From NCBI RefSeq assembly GCF_003952485.1, contig NZ_CP034447.1, forward strand, positions 6,772,501-6,836,500: a stretch of 64,000 nucleotides of DNA, read 5' to 3'. Position numbers and translations under genes: made by a program. The notes under the pieces are model-generated. The model ran no database searches. It was not told where the DNA came from and was given only the letters and a program-made list of their open reading frames with translations. Below are positions 1 to 9,243 of the stretch, piece after piece. Every line of letters begins with the position of its first letter. The first letter of the stretch is position 1. The stretch comes from Mesorhizobium sp. M1E.F.Ca.ET.045.02.1.1. GTDB taxonomy: Bacteria > Pseudomonadota > Alphaproteobacteria > Rhizobiales > Rhizobiaceae.

Positions 1-108
1 GATGTAGGTCCGATCGAGCCCCGCCTGGTGTGCAAGTTCCTCCTGTGACAGGCCCTTGGCCTGCCGCAAGGTTCTTAGGTTTCGCGCAAACACCTCTCGG
101 ATCTCCAT
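1..108 (-). CDS. XRE-family helix-turn-helix regulator, N-terminal part (runs off left edge)
   Basis: Only the first 36 codons are in the window. They read MEIREVFARNLRTLRQAKG followed by LSQEELAHQAGLDRTYI, a classic XRE/Cro HTH: helix 2 around LSQEELA and the recognition helix beginning LDRTYI. The open frame continues to base 1 with no stop. The ATG at 108 is divergent from the LysR gene at 201, so the two share a 92-bp promoter region. Small XRE proteins of this kind are common regulators on rhizobial mobile elements; the target is unknown. It could relate to QseC-type regulators, but too little is visible to say. Confidence 0.75.
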   Translation of the reverse strand, partial: MEIREVFARNLRTLRQAKGLSQEELAHQAGLDRTYI

Positions 109-200
109 GTATCCGAGAGCACCGCCTTGAAGAGTATTCCACCACGGAGTATTCTCTACAAACGCTCGTCCTAGTCTGCAGGGCTTGAGAAAAAGCAGGG

Positions 201-1181
201 ATGGCAATCAAGGAAATGGAGTTGCTGCAGAGCGGCCTGAAGCTCCGACAATTGCAGGTCTTTCGCGCGGTGCTGCGGGCCGGATCAACGAGGCAAGCAG
301 CTATCGCGCTTGGGATTAGCCAACCTGCGGTGAGTCAACACATCAAACAGCTTGAGGCGCTCCTCGGCATCGCGCTGTTTGAGAGATCCACCAACCGCAT
401 CCTTCCTTCGCGAGAGGCGTGGGAACTCCTGCGCAATGTCGATCTTGCGCTGACGTCCCTGGATCGTCTGGAAGCGTCGATCTTCGCGATGAAAAACGAA
501 GAGAGGCAACAGATCGCGATCGCCGCACCCGCGGTCTTCGGTTTCGTGACCTTGCCGAAGGTCGTCGCGACAATCCATTCGAAGACCGGTTCGAGCGTCC
601 GATCAATTTCAGGAAACTATCACCAGGTGGGCGAGCACATCCTGTCCGGTCGAGCGGACCTTGGCATCTCTCGGCTGCCTTTGGATCCTTGCCTGTTTGA
701 GTGGGCGCCGCTCGGCTCGGCGCGCAACGTATGCATCTTTCATCCAAAGCACCGCTTCTCAAAGCAGGCTTGTGTCGAAGCGAACGACCTGGCAGGCGAA
801 ACGATCGTTGATATTGACCCTGAATTCGCATCGCACCAAATGAACTTCAACGCCTTGCGCTTCGCTGGTGTCGAGCCGGACATAATGGTGGAATACGACT
901 CCAACGGTTACGAAGTTGGATTTGTTTCGGCCGGTCTTGGCGTATCCATCACCAACGAGATCATTGCGCGCGAGTATTCAGCGTTCGAGTTGGAAGCAAG
1001 ACCGGTCGACCCATCGGCGCTTTACCACTATGTCGCGGTCTGGCAGAGAGGCAGGGTCTTTTCCAACGTGTTGGAGGTCTCTCTCGAGGCCATGCTGGCG
1101 GCTTTTGACCCCATAGCTCAGAGCGGGCCGACTGTTCTTCCGATGCACGCTGGTGCCCGCGTCGTTGATCGTTCTTCCTAG
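201..1181 (+). CDS. LysR-family transcriptional regulator
   Basis: A 326-residue protein of normal LysR length. The N-terminal winged HTH spans about residues 15-75 (LRQLQVFRAV, then STRQAAIALGISQPAVSQH and a LERLG-like segment ending LFERS). A type 2 periplasmic-binding-like effector domain follows, about residues 95-300. It is convergent with the DUF2274 gene that closes the trb operon, with an 11-bp gap. A LysR gene next to DUF2274 at the end of trb clusters is a recurring arrangement on alphaproteobacterial conjugative elements, so a role in element or cargo control is plausible. The ligand is unknown. The SD before the ATG at 201 is weak; a start at 216 is possible. Confidence 0.85.
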   Translation: MAIKEMELLQSGLKLRQLQVFRAVLRAGSTRQAAIALGISQPAVSQHIKQLEALLGIALFERSTNRILPSREAWELLRNVDLALTSLDRLEASIFAMKNEERQQIAIAAPAVFGFVTLPKVVATIHSKTGSSVRSISGNYHQVGEHILSGRADLGISRLPLDPCLFEWAPLGSARNVCIFHPKHRFSKQACVEANDLAGETIVDIDPEFASHQMNFNALRFAGVEPDIMVEYDSNGYEVGFVSAGLGVSITNEIIAREYSAFELEARPVDPSALYHYVAVWQRGRVFSNVLEVSLEAMLAAFDPIAQSGPTVLPMHAGARVVDRSS

Positions 1182-1191
1182 CAGATCCAGA

Positions 1192-1416
1192 CTAAGACTT
1201 GCGCTCCTGCTTAGCTTTCGCGAAGCCACGATCTGTGGCGATAAATCGCTCAAGCATAGGTACGATCAAGCGTAGGGGATCAGCAGACGGCTGCCCCGCT
1301 TCTCGTCCAAGGATCTCGGCATATCTTGTCAGGTCGCGATGCAGGCGTGCGGGCAATTCCACAGAGACTTTGACCGGCTTGTCGTCGGCAATCGGCGCGA
1401 GCTTCAGCTTGGCCAT
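1192..1416 (-). CDS. DUF2274 family protein, terminal gene of the trb operon
   Basis: A 74-residue basic protein with an RHH-like central segment (KVSVELPARLHRDLTRYAE). DUF2274 proteins are typically encoded immediately after trbI. Two in-frame ATGs exist. The one at 1422 has a GGAGG touching it with no spacing, whereas the ATG at 1416 has the same GGAGG six bases upstream, so 1416 is chosen. The upstream trbI stop lies just before, which gives translational coupling. The ribbon-helix-helix look suggests a DNA-binding or regulatory function, but none is established. Confidence 0.8.
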   Translation of the reverse strand: MAKLKLAPIADDKPVKVSVELPARLHRDLTRYAEILGREAGQPSADPLRLIVPMLERFIATDRGFAKAKQERKS

Positions 1417-1418
1417 TT

Positions 1419-2558
1419 TCATCCTCCATAGGGTTCGAGCATGAGATCGCGCGTGACCAGGACGCGCACCGGAAAACCCGGGCGTATCGTCAGCGTCGGC
1501 GCTATTTCGAGCTGACGCTGGACGATCTGCTGACCGACCTGGCTAACACTGTCGGAAGCGCCGCTGCGCAGGGCCCGTAAGATGTCGCTTTCCTGGCCGG
1601 ACGAGCCAGCCTCGGCCCCGACACTGAGTATGGTGGAAAGCGCGGCCGCCTTGAACAATTCACCCCAATGATAGTCGACACCATCCTCGAGCCCGGCATA
1701 GCCCTGTGCGTCGGCGCCGGGCTGCCGCTCCAGAACAATCGAGCGGCCGTTCGGGAAGATAAGCCTGTTCCAGACAAGCAGCACTCGGCGTTGCCCGAAA
1801 CCGACCCCATTGTCGTACTGGCCAATGACGCGGGTGCCTTGCGGGATCAGAAGCGACCGACCGGTGGGAGTGTCGTAGACATTCTCCGTCACCTGGGCGG
1901 TGACCTGGCCAGGAAGATCGGAACGGATACCGGTTATCAGCGCGGCGGGGATGACGGCTCCGGCCTGAAGGACATAGGGCGATGCCGGGGGCACGACACG
2001 GTCTGGCGCCACGGTGCGCCGCTCGACGGCGGCGTTCAGGAATGCCACCTGGCGATCCTGCGATGTCTGGCCAGTCGCGTCCGGACCGGAAACCGGTGTT
2101 GCCAAGTTGCCTGACGGTTCGGCCGCAGCTCCGGTCATGGCCCCTATCTGGAAGAAGACCCGCGACGTCCGGGCCGCCTCCTCCTCTGCGCGTCGGCGCT
2201 GCTCCGCCTCGTCGACGGTCGCTGTCACGATCGTCGGCGGCACAACGGGCTGCCCTTTGTTCTGGGCATCGAGCATCGGCCGGCCGAGGTCGCCAGGCAA
2301 CGGCAGCCCGAGGACTGGGCCCGTATAGTCGCGTGGCAGGCTAGCAAGGCCATCGGCGGGCTGCCGATTGGAGGTCGAATAAAGTTCCTCGCTACGTGTA
2401 TCTGTATCGCGTGTCTGAAGCGCATAGATCAGCGCTGCGCCAACACCGAGCGACGCAACGAAGCCGATGCCGGCAAGGACCTTGCGCGACAGGCGGGTCA
2501 CTCGCGGCGGCTCGGCGCGAAGTCGCATTGGAGCAGCGGCGGTATCGTTCTCGGTCAT
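1419..2558 (-). CDS. trbI: Conjugal transfer protein TrbI (VirB10-like)
   Basis: A 379-residue inner-to-outer membrane channel component of the P-type (Trb) type IV secretion system. An N-terminal cytoplasmic tail is followed by one membrane segment near residues 27-47 and a proline-rich periplasmic linker. The C-terminal VirB10/TrbI beta-barrel domain is recognisable from IPQGTRVIGQYD, VWNRLIFPNG and HWGELFKAAALSTIL. The start at 2558 gives an ATGA overlap with the trbG stop and has a strong purine-rich SD (GGGGAGGGGGG). An upstream in-frame extension to 2627 would overlap trbG by 70 bp and was rejected. Confidence 0.95.
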   Translation of the reverse strand: MTENDTAAAPMRLRAEPPRVTRLSRKVLAGIGFVASLGVGAALIYALQTRDTDTRSEELYSTSNRQPADGLASLPRDYTGPVLGLPLPGDLGRPMLDAQNKGQPVVPPTIVTATVDEAEQRRRAEEEAARTSRVFFQIGAMTGAAAEPSGNLATPVSGPDATGQTSQDRQVAFLNAAVERRTVAPDRVVPPASPYVLQAGAVIPAALITGIRSDLPGQVTAQVTENVYDTPTGRSLLIPQGTRVIGQYDNGVGFGQRRVLLVWNRLIFPNGRSIVLERQPGADAQGYAGLEDGVDYHWGELFKAAALSTILSVGAEAGSSGQESDILRALRSGASDSVSQVGQQIVQRQLEIAPTLTIRPGFPVRVLVTRDLMLEPYGG

Positions 2559-3616
2559 GGCTGCCCCCCTCCCCTTTGCCTCGGTGCGTTCGTGAGTGTC
2601 GACGCTGGCCTCAAGCCTGGCATCCACGACGGTCGGCTCGCCCGCGTCCCATCGGTGCGGACGATCCTGACGGTCTGTTGTCGTTTGCCGCTGCCGAGAC
2701 GCAGTTCGGCCGCGCCGAAGAGGCGGTCGATGATCAAGATGTTTTGATAGGTCCGGCCGTTGGCGATCTCGGCTTCACCGTCTGAACCAATCACGAAGAT
2801 CGGCGGCATCTCGCCCTGCACGATTCCGCGTGGAAACTCGACATAGACGCGTCGGCCATCGTCATAGACGGCGACTGGCTTCCAGGGCGGAGTATCACCA
2901 GCGAGACCATAGCGGTAGTTGCGCGAGGCGACGTCCGGGACCATCGGTGTCCCAGGAACGGCTTGTCTCCGACCGCCGGACTGGACCGGATATGCCCATG
3001 CTACGGCCGGCATGTAGGGCTTCTCACCCGCCCGCAACTCGATCATGTAGCTGCGGCGGTCGGTCGTGATGACGAGATTGGTGGTGACATCAGCGCGCGA
3101 GGGCTTGACCAGCACATGGATGCGCCGGGTGTCGCCTGAACCGCTTTCGGTATCGCCGATGATCCAGCGCGCGGTGTCGCCCGCCGCGATCGGGCCCTCG
3201 CCGGTCAGGTTCTCGCCCGGCTCGAGCGCGATGTCCGTTATCTGCCCGGGAGCAGCATAGACCTGATAAAGCGCGCCCTCGCTCCAGGGATATATCTGGA
3301 TGGCGTTGAAATACCCCTCGCGGCGCGGTTGAATCCGGGCGGCCGCGTTGGCATTTTCGACGCGCGCCGTCGGCGAGTTGCCGGCAGCGCCACCCAACGC
3401 CGGGGTCCAGCCGGGCGGAACATGCAGCGGCTTCGGCTTCTCATCAGTCACGGGAGCGCGAGCGGCCGGTAACGGCGGAACGTAGGCATCGTAGGCAATC
3501 TGCGGCGGCTTCTGGGGCGTGGCACAGGCAACGAGCACGGCCCCCGAAAGCAGAAGCGCGGCGAGCATGGATCCACGAAAAGTCGCAATAGTGACAACAT
3601 GCGATGCCTGGTTCAT
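2555..3616 (-). CDS. trbG: Conjugal transfer protein TrbG (VirB9-like)
   Basis: A 353-residue periplasmic/outer-membrane core-complex protein. The N-terminal export signal ends near LVACAT, which resembles a lipobox. Conserved VirB9/TrbG features follow: NAIQIYPWSEGALYQVYAA, the TDIALEPGE segment, and a C-terminal VirB9 domain with RNYRYG and VYVEFP. It overlaps trbF upstream and trbI downstream by ATGA junctions, so translation is coupled along the operon. With TrbI and TrbF it builds the channel through the envelope. Confidence 0.95.
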   Translation of the reverse strand: MNQASHVVTIATFRGSMLAALLLSGAVLVACATPQKPPQIAYDAYVPPLPAARAPVTDEKPKPLHVPPGWTPALGGAAGNSPTARVENANAAARIQPRREGYFNAIQIYPWSEGALYQVYAAPGQITDIALEPGENLTGEGPIAAGDTARWIIGDTESGSGDTRRIHVLVKPSRADVTTNLVITTDRRSYMIELRAGEKPYMPAVAWAYPVQSGGRRQAVPGTPMVPDVASRNYRYGLAGDTPPWKPVAVYDDGRRVYVEFPRGIVQGEMPPIFVIGSDGEAEIANGRTYQNILIIDRLFGAAELRLGSGKRQQTVRIVRTDGTRASRPSWMPGLRPASTLTNAPRQRGGGQP

Positions 3617-4308
3617 TGACCCATCTCCCGCGACCAGTTAATGGCGTTGACGTAGATGCCGAGCGGATTGGCCCGCAGCCGTTCGGCGTCGCGCGGCGGC
3701 TGGACGACGATCGTCAGGATGGCGGTCCAGTGCTCGGCGACGGAGAGCTTGCCGTTTTCGTAATCACGCTCGGTCCAGGCGACGCGGAAGGAACCCGGTG
3801 AGGCGCGGATGACCGAGGAGACCTCGACCGCGACCTGCTGCTTGCCGACCTTGGAGAAAGGTTCATTGGCGCGGGCATAGTCGTTGAGCGCAGCAGCGCC
3901 CTGGTCGGTGGTCCATTCATAAGCGCGCAGCCAGTTCTGGCGCACGATGATCGGATCGGCTGGGATGGATCGGACCTGCTCGATGAAGCGGGCAAGATGC
4001 CAAGCTATCTGCGGATCGGTTGGTTTATAGTCCGTCGTCGCGGGCGCGACAGTCTGCGCTTGTCCGGTCGGATCGACCTGAACCACCCACGGCACGACCG
4101 TGCTCTGGGCCGATTGCCAGGCAAGGGAGCCAGCCAGCCCGGCCGACAGGATCAGCGATCCGAAGGCCATGGCGCGCCAGTTCCTCGCCTGGACGCGGGC
4201 CGAACCGATGCGCTCGTCCCAGACCTGGGCTGCCTTTTGATAAGGCGTTTCCGGTTGAGGCGTCTTGCCGTAGTGAACGGCAGGTCTTCGAAAGATGTTC
4301 ATGCTCAT
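3613..4308 (-). CDS. trbF: Conjugal transfer protein TrbF (VirB8-like)
   Basis: A 231-residue bitopic inner-membrane protein. It has a short cytoplasmic region, one membrane helix around residues 45-65 (MAFGSLILSAGLAGSLAW) and a periplasmic VirB8/TrbF NTF2-like domain (VVPWVVQVD, NWLRAYEWTTDQGA, FRVAWTE, WTAILTIVVQPP). Overlapping ATGA junctions occur at both ends. An alternative start at 4302 has better SD spacing, but the overlap with trbL favours 4308. VirB8-like proteins nucleate T4SS assembly. Confidence 0.95.
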   Translation of the reverse strand: MSMNIFRRPAVHYGKTPQPETPYQKAAQVWDERIGSARVQARNWRAMAFGSLILSAGLAGSLAWQSAQSTVVPWVVQVDPTGQAQTVAPATTDYKPTDPQIAWHLARFIEQVRSIPADPIIVRQNWLRAYEWTTDQGAAALNDYARANEPFSKVGKQQVAVEVSSVIRASPGSFRVAWTERDYENGKLSVAEHWTAILTIVVQPPRDAERLRANPLGIYVNAINWSREMGQ

Positions 4309-5681
4309 TTGCCTTCGGAAAGAGAGATCGAGGCGCCACCGCCGTGAGCCTCACCGGAGCGAACGGCGTGCGCAGCGGTCTGGACGCTGTGAGACAGGCG
4401 CTGGGAACGCTGCAAGCGTTTGGCCCACTCGGGTGGGCTTTGCGCCGCGGCGCCTGCTTGCTCGGCGCGGTGGAACGAAGGGTCGTTGGCCGACTTGGCG
4501 GCGCCTCCGAACGTTCCCATGGTCGATGAACCACCAGTGCTCTCAATGGCGGAATGTGCGCCGGCAGCAAAGCTCGATTTCATCGATTGGGTGGCCCGAG
4601 CGGTAGCGCGCTTGAGCGGCGAAGCGGCTGCGGACAAACCGGCACTTGCAGCGCCGCCCAGTCCGGAGGTGACGCCCGCACTGCCGCTCTGACCGGCGGA
4701 GCCGAGCGCATAGGCAGTCGATGCTCCACCCGCGAGGAACGAGCCGCTACGCGCGGCCGAAGCTGCTCCTGAAAAAGCGGCCGCGCCGCGCCGCATCGCA
4801 AGGCCACCAGCGCCGCCGGCTGCGAGTGCGGCTCCACCTGCGGCAAGGCTCGCGCCGACGGCGGCGCCGGCGCCAAGCTGTGGTCCGCCGGAGACCAGAC
4901 CGTTGGCGATGCCGGGGCCGAAGATGCCGAGGCCAAGCAACGACAGCGCCGCCAGAACGATCGCCATGGCTTGGTCGATGGTGGGGTTTTCGCCGCCGAA
5001 ACCTTGGGTGAATTCGCCAAAAAGCGTCGAGCCGATGCCAATGACGACGGCAAGAACAAGCACCTTGATGCCAGACGAGATGACGTTGCCGAGGACGCGT
5101 TCGGCCATGAAGGCTGTCTTGCCGAACAGGCCGAAAGGGATCAGCACGAAGCCGGCCAGCGTCGACAGCTTGAATTCGATCAGCGTCACGAAGAGCTGCA
5201 CCGCAAGAATGAAGAAGGCGAGCAGGACGAGCGCCCAGGCAAAGAGCAGGCAAGCGATCTGGATGAAGTTTTCGAAGAAGGACACGTAGCCCATCAAACC
5301 CGAGATCGCCTCGAGCAATGGTCGTCCCGCGTCGAGGCCGGTCTGCGCAATCTTGCCGGGGCGCAGCAGATCCTGGACGGAGAAGCCGGTGCCGCTCGCC
5401 TTGAGACCGAGACCGGAAAAGCTTTCGAAGACGATCTGGGCGAGACTGTTCCAGTTCGAAATCAGGTAGGCGAATACGCCGACAAACAGCGTCTTCTTGA
5501 CGAGCCGCGCGAGGATATCGTTATCGGCGCCCCAGCTCCAGAACAGCGCGGCGATCGTCACGTCAATGACAATCAGCGTGGTGGCCACGAAGGCGACCTC
5601 ACCGCCAAGCAGGCCGAAACCACTGTCGATATAGCGGGTGAAGGTGGCCAGGAACTGATCGATGACGCCGGTATTGCCCAT
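4305..5681 (-). CDS. trbL: Conjugal transfer protein TrbL (VirB6-like polytopic channel protein)
   Basis: A 458-residue polytopic inner-membrane protein. The N-terminal two thirds hold five or six hydrophobic segments (for example FVATTLIVIDVTIAALFW and LLFAWALVLLAFFILAV). The remainder is a long alanine/glycine/serine-rich low-complexity tail, about residues 265-458, as usual for TrbL. It lies between trbK-alt and trbF in the canonical order. It is the VirB6 equivalent that forms part of the inner-membrane translocation path. The tail is highly repetitive and its start codon is clear (ATG at 5681). Confidence 0.95.
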   Translation of the reverse strand: MGNTGVIDQFLATFTRYIDSGFGLLGGEVAFVATTLIVIDVTIAALFWSWGADNDILARLVKKTLFVGVFAYLISNWNSLAQIVFESFSGLGLKASGTGFSVQDLLRPGKIAQTGLDAGRPLLEAISGLMGYVSFFENFIQIACLLFAWALVLLAFFILAVQLFVTLIEFKLSTLAGFVLIPFGLFGKTAFMAERVLGNVISSGIKVLVLAVVIGIGSTLFGEFTQGFGGENPTIDQAMAIVLAALSLLGLGIFGPGIANGLVSGGPQLGAGAAVGASLAAGGAALAAGGAGGLAMRRGAAAFSGAASAARSGSFLAGGASTAYALGSAGQSGSAGVTSGLGGAASAGLSAAASPLKRATARATQSMKSSFAAGAHSAIESTGGSSTMGTFGGAAKSANDPSFHRAEQAGAAAQSPPEWAKRLQRSQRLSHSVQTAAHAVRSGEAHGGGASISLSEGK

Positions 5682-5683
5682 GC

Positions 5684-6010
5684 CTATCGGGCCTCCGGTG
5701 TGGCCGCATCAGGCGACTGCTGGATGGCCGGCTCGCGGGTCGAGCTGGCGGTCGGCTTTTCGAGGCCAAGGAAACGGTCGCGCTGTTCGGCCCACAGGTG
5801 CGCACACCCATCGTTACGCAAAGCAGCCTCGCCGAGAACCTGGCAACGGCGCAGACTGTCACGAAGCGGGTTAGGCATTGAGCCCGCTGGCGTGCGTGAG
5901 CCCTGCCCCGCCGACTTGTTCTCCTTCCGGCTCATCTCGAGTGCGGTCGCCGTGACGGCGACCGCTGCGAAGATGACAGCCACGATACGAGCGAGGGTCT
6001 TGCCGTCCAT
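5684..6010 (-). CDS. trbK-alt: Putative entry exclusion protein TrbK-alt
   Basis: A 108-residue protein with an N-terminal membrane anchor or signal segment (ARIVAVIFAAVAVTATA, residues 7-23), then a short polar domain containing the paired cysteines of RRCQVLGEAALRND and GCAHLW that mark the TrbK-alt family. Its place between trbJ and trbL is diagnostic. By analogy with TrbK of IncP plasmids it would reduce redundant transfer between cells that both carry the element; this is assigned by family and position, not shown. Confidence 0.85.
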   Translation of the reverse strand: MDGKTLARIVAVIFAAVAVTATALEMSRKENKSAGQGSRTPAGSMPNPLRDSLRRCQVLGEAALRNDGCAHLWAEQRDRFLGLEKPTASSTREPAIQQSPDAATPEAR

Positions 6011-6021
6011 GGCGATGACCC

Positions 6022-6780
6022 TCAGTGATTGAACATGTGGACGTTGCTGGCCTGATAGCTGGAGCCCGCAGTCAGGAAGCGTCGGCGTTGCTCGCGACCC
6101 TGTTCGGCCGCGGCAGCACGTTCGGCTTCGGTCAGCGCCTGGGCGCGACCATTGGCGGCGACAACGGCGGTCAGGTCAGCAAGCTGTTGGCCCTGAAGCG
6201 CAAGAAGCTGGTTGCCGGCTTGCGTGGCCTGCAGCGCTCCGGTCGCCGATTGGCTGGCGCCGACCAGTGCCGACATCTGCGCGCGACCGGTCTCGATGTT
6301 TGTGACGGCACCCGCCTGGACGCGCATGGCGTCCTGAAGACCTCCGACCGTGTTTTGCCAGCGCGAGCGCGCATCAGCGACGAGTTGCTGATCGGACGTG
6401 GACAGGGACACGCTGCCGTATTGCTGCTGGAAGATCTTGTCGACCTGCTGGACGTCGAAGGCGATGTTCTGCGCCTGGTTGAGCAGTTGCTGGGTGCGCT
6501 GCACCGATTGCTGCAATTGCTTGAGCGAGGAGAAGGGCAGGCTCGCCAGATTGCGGGCCTGATTGATCAGCATCTGCGCTTCGTTCTGCAGCGAGGTGAT
6601 CTGGTTGGTGACCTGCTGGAGCGATCTGGCAGCCGTCAGCACATTCTGGGCATAGTTCGATGGATCAAACACGATGAAGGCGTGCGCCGGCCTGACAACG
6701 ATGGGCGATACCGAGAGGGGCAAGGCGAGCATGGCCGCGGCCAGCGTAAGGGCGCGTGCGCGGGCGTGACGGGTAATCAT
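6022..6780 (-). CDS. trbJ: Conjugal transfer protein TrbJ (VirB5-like)
   Basis: A 252-residue exported protein. It has a cleavable signal peptide (about residues 1-38, ending PAHAF), followed by a long glutamine-rich helical region (LQQVTNQITSLQNEAQMLINQ, and repeated LLNQAQN-like heptads) typical of TrbJ/VirB5 pilus-tip adhesin-like subunits. The frame stays open far upstream into trbE, but the ATG at 6780 gives an ATGA overlap with the trbE stop and precedes the signal peptide directly, so it is chosen. Confidence 0.93.
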   Translation of the reverse strand: MITRHARARALTLAAAMLALPLSVSPIVVRPAHAFIVFDPSNYAQNVLTAARSLQQVTNQITSLQNEAQMLINQARNLASLPFSSLKQLQQSVQRTQQLLNQAQNIAFDVQQVDKIFQQQYGSVSLSTSDQQLVADARSRWQNTVGGLQDAMRVQAGAVTNIETGRAQMSALVGASQSATGALQATQAGNQLLALQGQQLADLTAVVAANGRAQALTEAERAAAAEQGREQRRRFLTAGSSYQASNVHMFNH

Positions 6781-9233
6781 GATTGGGGCTCCTTTTCGGG
6801 TTGCGGGGCAGAGATTTGCGGGGCGGAGATGAGGTCGGCGGCCCAGGCTACGTTTCTGGCGCGCAGCCAGGCCGCGAGGAAACCGTCGCGGCCATTCTCG
6901 GCGGCAACACTGGCGATGAGAGCCTGGTCGGTCTTGGACGAAGCGGTGCAGAGCGCGAGACCGACCTCGGACAGGGCAAGCTCGAACAAGCGGTTGCCGC
7001 GCCGCGACTGGCAATAGTAGTCGCGCTTGGGCGTTGCGCGCGCCAGAATCTCGATCTGGCGGTCGCTGAGGCCGAAGCGGCGGTAGATCGCCGTTATCTG
7101 CGGTTCGACGGCGCGTTCGTTGGGCAGCAGCAGCCGGGTTGGGCAGCTTTCGATAATCGCCGGCGCGATGCCGGAGTTGTCGATGTCGGACAATGACTGG
7201 GTGGCAAAGACGACGCTGGCGTTCTTCTTGCGCAGCGTCTTCAGCCACTCGCGCAACTGGCCGGCAAAACCTTCGTCATCAAGCGCGAGCCAGCCCTCGT
7301 CAATGATCAGAAGAGTCGGCCGTCCATCGAGCCGGTCGCCTATGCGGTGGAACAGGTAGGACAGAACAGCAGGTGCTGCTCCGGTGCCGACAAGACCCTC
7401 GATCTCGAAGGCTTGCACGGATGCCGCGCCGAGATGCTCGGCTTCAGAATCTAGCAGCCGCCCGTATGGGCCTCCAACGCAATATGGCCGCAGAGCCTTT
7501 TTCAAGTCGTTCGCCTGCAAGAGCACGCTGAGGCCAGTGATGGTGCGCTCGTCGACCGGCGCTGAGGCAAGCGATGTCAGAGCGGTCCAGATATGCTCCC
7601 TGGCCTCCGGGTTGATCGGGATCCCTTCACGCGCAAGGATCGAAACGATCCAGTCGGCCGCCCACGCGCGTTCATAAGTATCGTGTATGCGGGCAAGAGG
7701 CTGGAGCGAGACGGAGGTATCGCTGCCCTCGGTTAAGCCGCCCCCGAGATCGTGCCAGTCCCCGCGCATGGCGAGCGCCGCGGCGCGGATCGAGCCCCCG
7801 AAGTCGAAGGCGAAGACTTGGCTGTGCAGATAGCGTCGGAACTGCAGCGCCATCAGCGCAAGCAGCACGGACTTGCCAGCGCCGGTGGGTCCGACCACTA
7901 AGGTGTGGCCGACGTCGCCGACATGCAAGGACAACCGGAACGGGGTCGAGCCCTCGGTCTTGCCATATAGCAAGGGAGGACTACCAAGGTGCTCGTCCCG
8001 TTCCGGCCCCGCCCACACGGCAGAGAGGGGGATCATGTGGGCGAGATTGAGTGTCGAGATGGGCGGCTGGCGGACATTGGCGTAGGCATGTCCGGGCAAT
8101 GAGCCAAGCCATGCATCGACAGCATTGACCGTTTCCAGCATGGCGCTGAAGTCGCGACCCTGGATGACTTTCTCGACAAGGCGCAGCTTCTCTTGCGCCA
8201 AATGCGGATCGGCGTCCCAGACCGTGATGGTCGCGGTGACGTAGGCCATGCCCGAAACGTCAGCGCCGAGTTCCTGCAATGCGATATCGGCGTCCGCGGC
8301 CTGGTTGGCGGCGTCCGTGTCCAGAAGCACGGACGCCTCGTTCGTCATGACTTCCTTCAGGATCGCGGCGATGCTTTTCCTTTTGGCAAACCATTGCCGC
8401 CGGATCTTCGTCAGCAGCCTGGTAGCGTCGGGCTTGTCGAGCAGGATCGCGCGCGTCGCCCAGCGATACGGGAAAGCGAGCCGGTTCAGATCGTCGAGCA
8501 GGCCTGGCGTCGTTGCGGTCGGAAAGCCGACAATGGTGAGAACGCGTAGATGCTGGTCGCCAAGGCGTGGCTCGAGCCCGGCAGTCAACGGCTGCTCCGC
8601 CAGCAGCGCATCGAGATAGATCGGGGTCTCCGGGACGCGCACCCCATGGCGTTTCGTCGAGACAGTCGAATGCAGGTAGGTCAGCGTCTCGGCATCGTCG
8701 AGCCACTGGCATTCCGGCATGAAGCCGTCGAGAAGAGAGAGAACGCGATCCGTGCGGTCGACAAACGCGCGCAGGATCTCATGAGGATCCACGCCGGACT
8801 GTTCGCGTCCCTCGTAGAGCCAGGTCTCCGCCCGCGCCGCATCCTCGGCCGGCGGCAGGTAGAGGAAGGTGAGGAAGTAGCTCGATATGAAGTGGATGCC
8901 GTCCTCCTCGAAGTCGGCTTTGCGCTCGGCGTCGACCAGGCCGGAGGCGGGATCGGGAAATTGGCTGTCGGGATAGGTCGCCGCCTCATGGCGCTGCGCC
9001 TCGACGAAAATGCTCCAACCCGAGCCGAGACGACGGAAGGCGTTGTTGATGCGCGAGGCGACCGCCACCAGTTCTGCCGCCACGGCGGAATCCAGGTCCG
9101 GACCGCGAAACCTTGCGGTGCGCTGAAAGCTCCCATCCTTGTTCAACACCACGCCAGGCGCCGCGAGCGCAGCCCAAGGCAGGTAGTCGGCCAGACGGTT
9201 GGCGTCCCGGCGAAACTCAGCAAGATTCATCAT
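6777..9233 (-). CDS. trbE: Conjugal transfer ATPase TrbE (VirB4-like)
   Basis: An 818-residue cytoplasmic ATPase energising pilus assembly and transfer. An N-terminal CagE/VirB4 domain precedes a P-loop NTPase with Walker A GPTGAGKS (around residue 447) and Walker B LLIIDEGWLAL, followed by VVFATQSLSDID. The start MMNLAEFRRDANRLADYLPW matches the family's usual N-terminus, so the longer frame to 9293 is rejected. It lies 10 bp after trbD and overlaps trbJ. It is the largest and most conserved protein of the operon. Confidence 0.96.
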   Translation of the reverse strand: MMNLAEFRRDANRLADYLPWAALAAPGVVLNKDGSFQRTARFRGPDLDSAVAAELVAVASRINNAFRRLGSGWSIFVEAQRHEAATYPDSQFPDPASGLVDAERKADFEEDGIHFISSYFLTFLYLPPAEDAARAETWLYEGREQSGVDPHEILRAFVDRTDRVLSLLDGFMPECQWLDDAETLTYLHSTVSTKRHGVRVPETPIYLDALLAEQPLTAGLEPRLGDQHLRVLTIVGFPTATTPGLLDDLNRLAFPYRWATRAILLDKPDATRLLTKIRRQWFAKRKSIAAILKEVMTNEASVLLDTDAANQAADADIALQELGADVSGMAYVTATITVWDADPHLAQEKLRLVEKVIQGRDFSAMLETVNAVDAWLGSLPGHAYANVRQPPISTLNLAHMIPLSAVWAGPERDEHLGSPPLLYGKTEGSTPFRLSLHVGDVGHTLVVGPTGAGKSVLLALMALQFRRYLHSQVFAFDFGGSIRAAALAMRGDWHDLGGGLTEGSDTSVSLQPLARIHDTYERAWAADWIVSILAREGIPINPEAREHIWTALTSLASAPVDERTITGLSVLLQANDLKKALRPYCVGGPYGRLLDSEAEHLGAASVQAFEIEGLVGTGAAPAVLSYLFHRIGDRLDGRPTLLIIDEGWLALDDEGFAGQLREWLKTLRKKNASVVFATQSLSDIDNSGIAPAIIESCPTRLLLPNERAVEPQITAIYRRFGLSDRQIEILARATPKRDYYCQSRRGNRLFELALSEVGLALCTASSKTDQALIASVAAENGRDGFLAAWLRARNVAWAADLISAPQISAPQPEKEPQS

Positions 9234-9243
9234 GGCCGCGCCC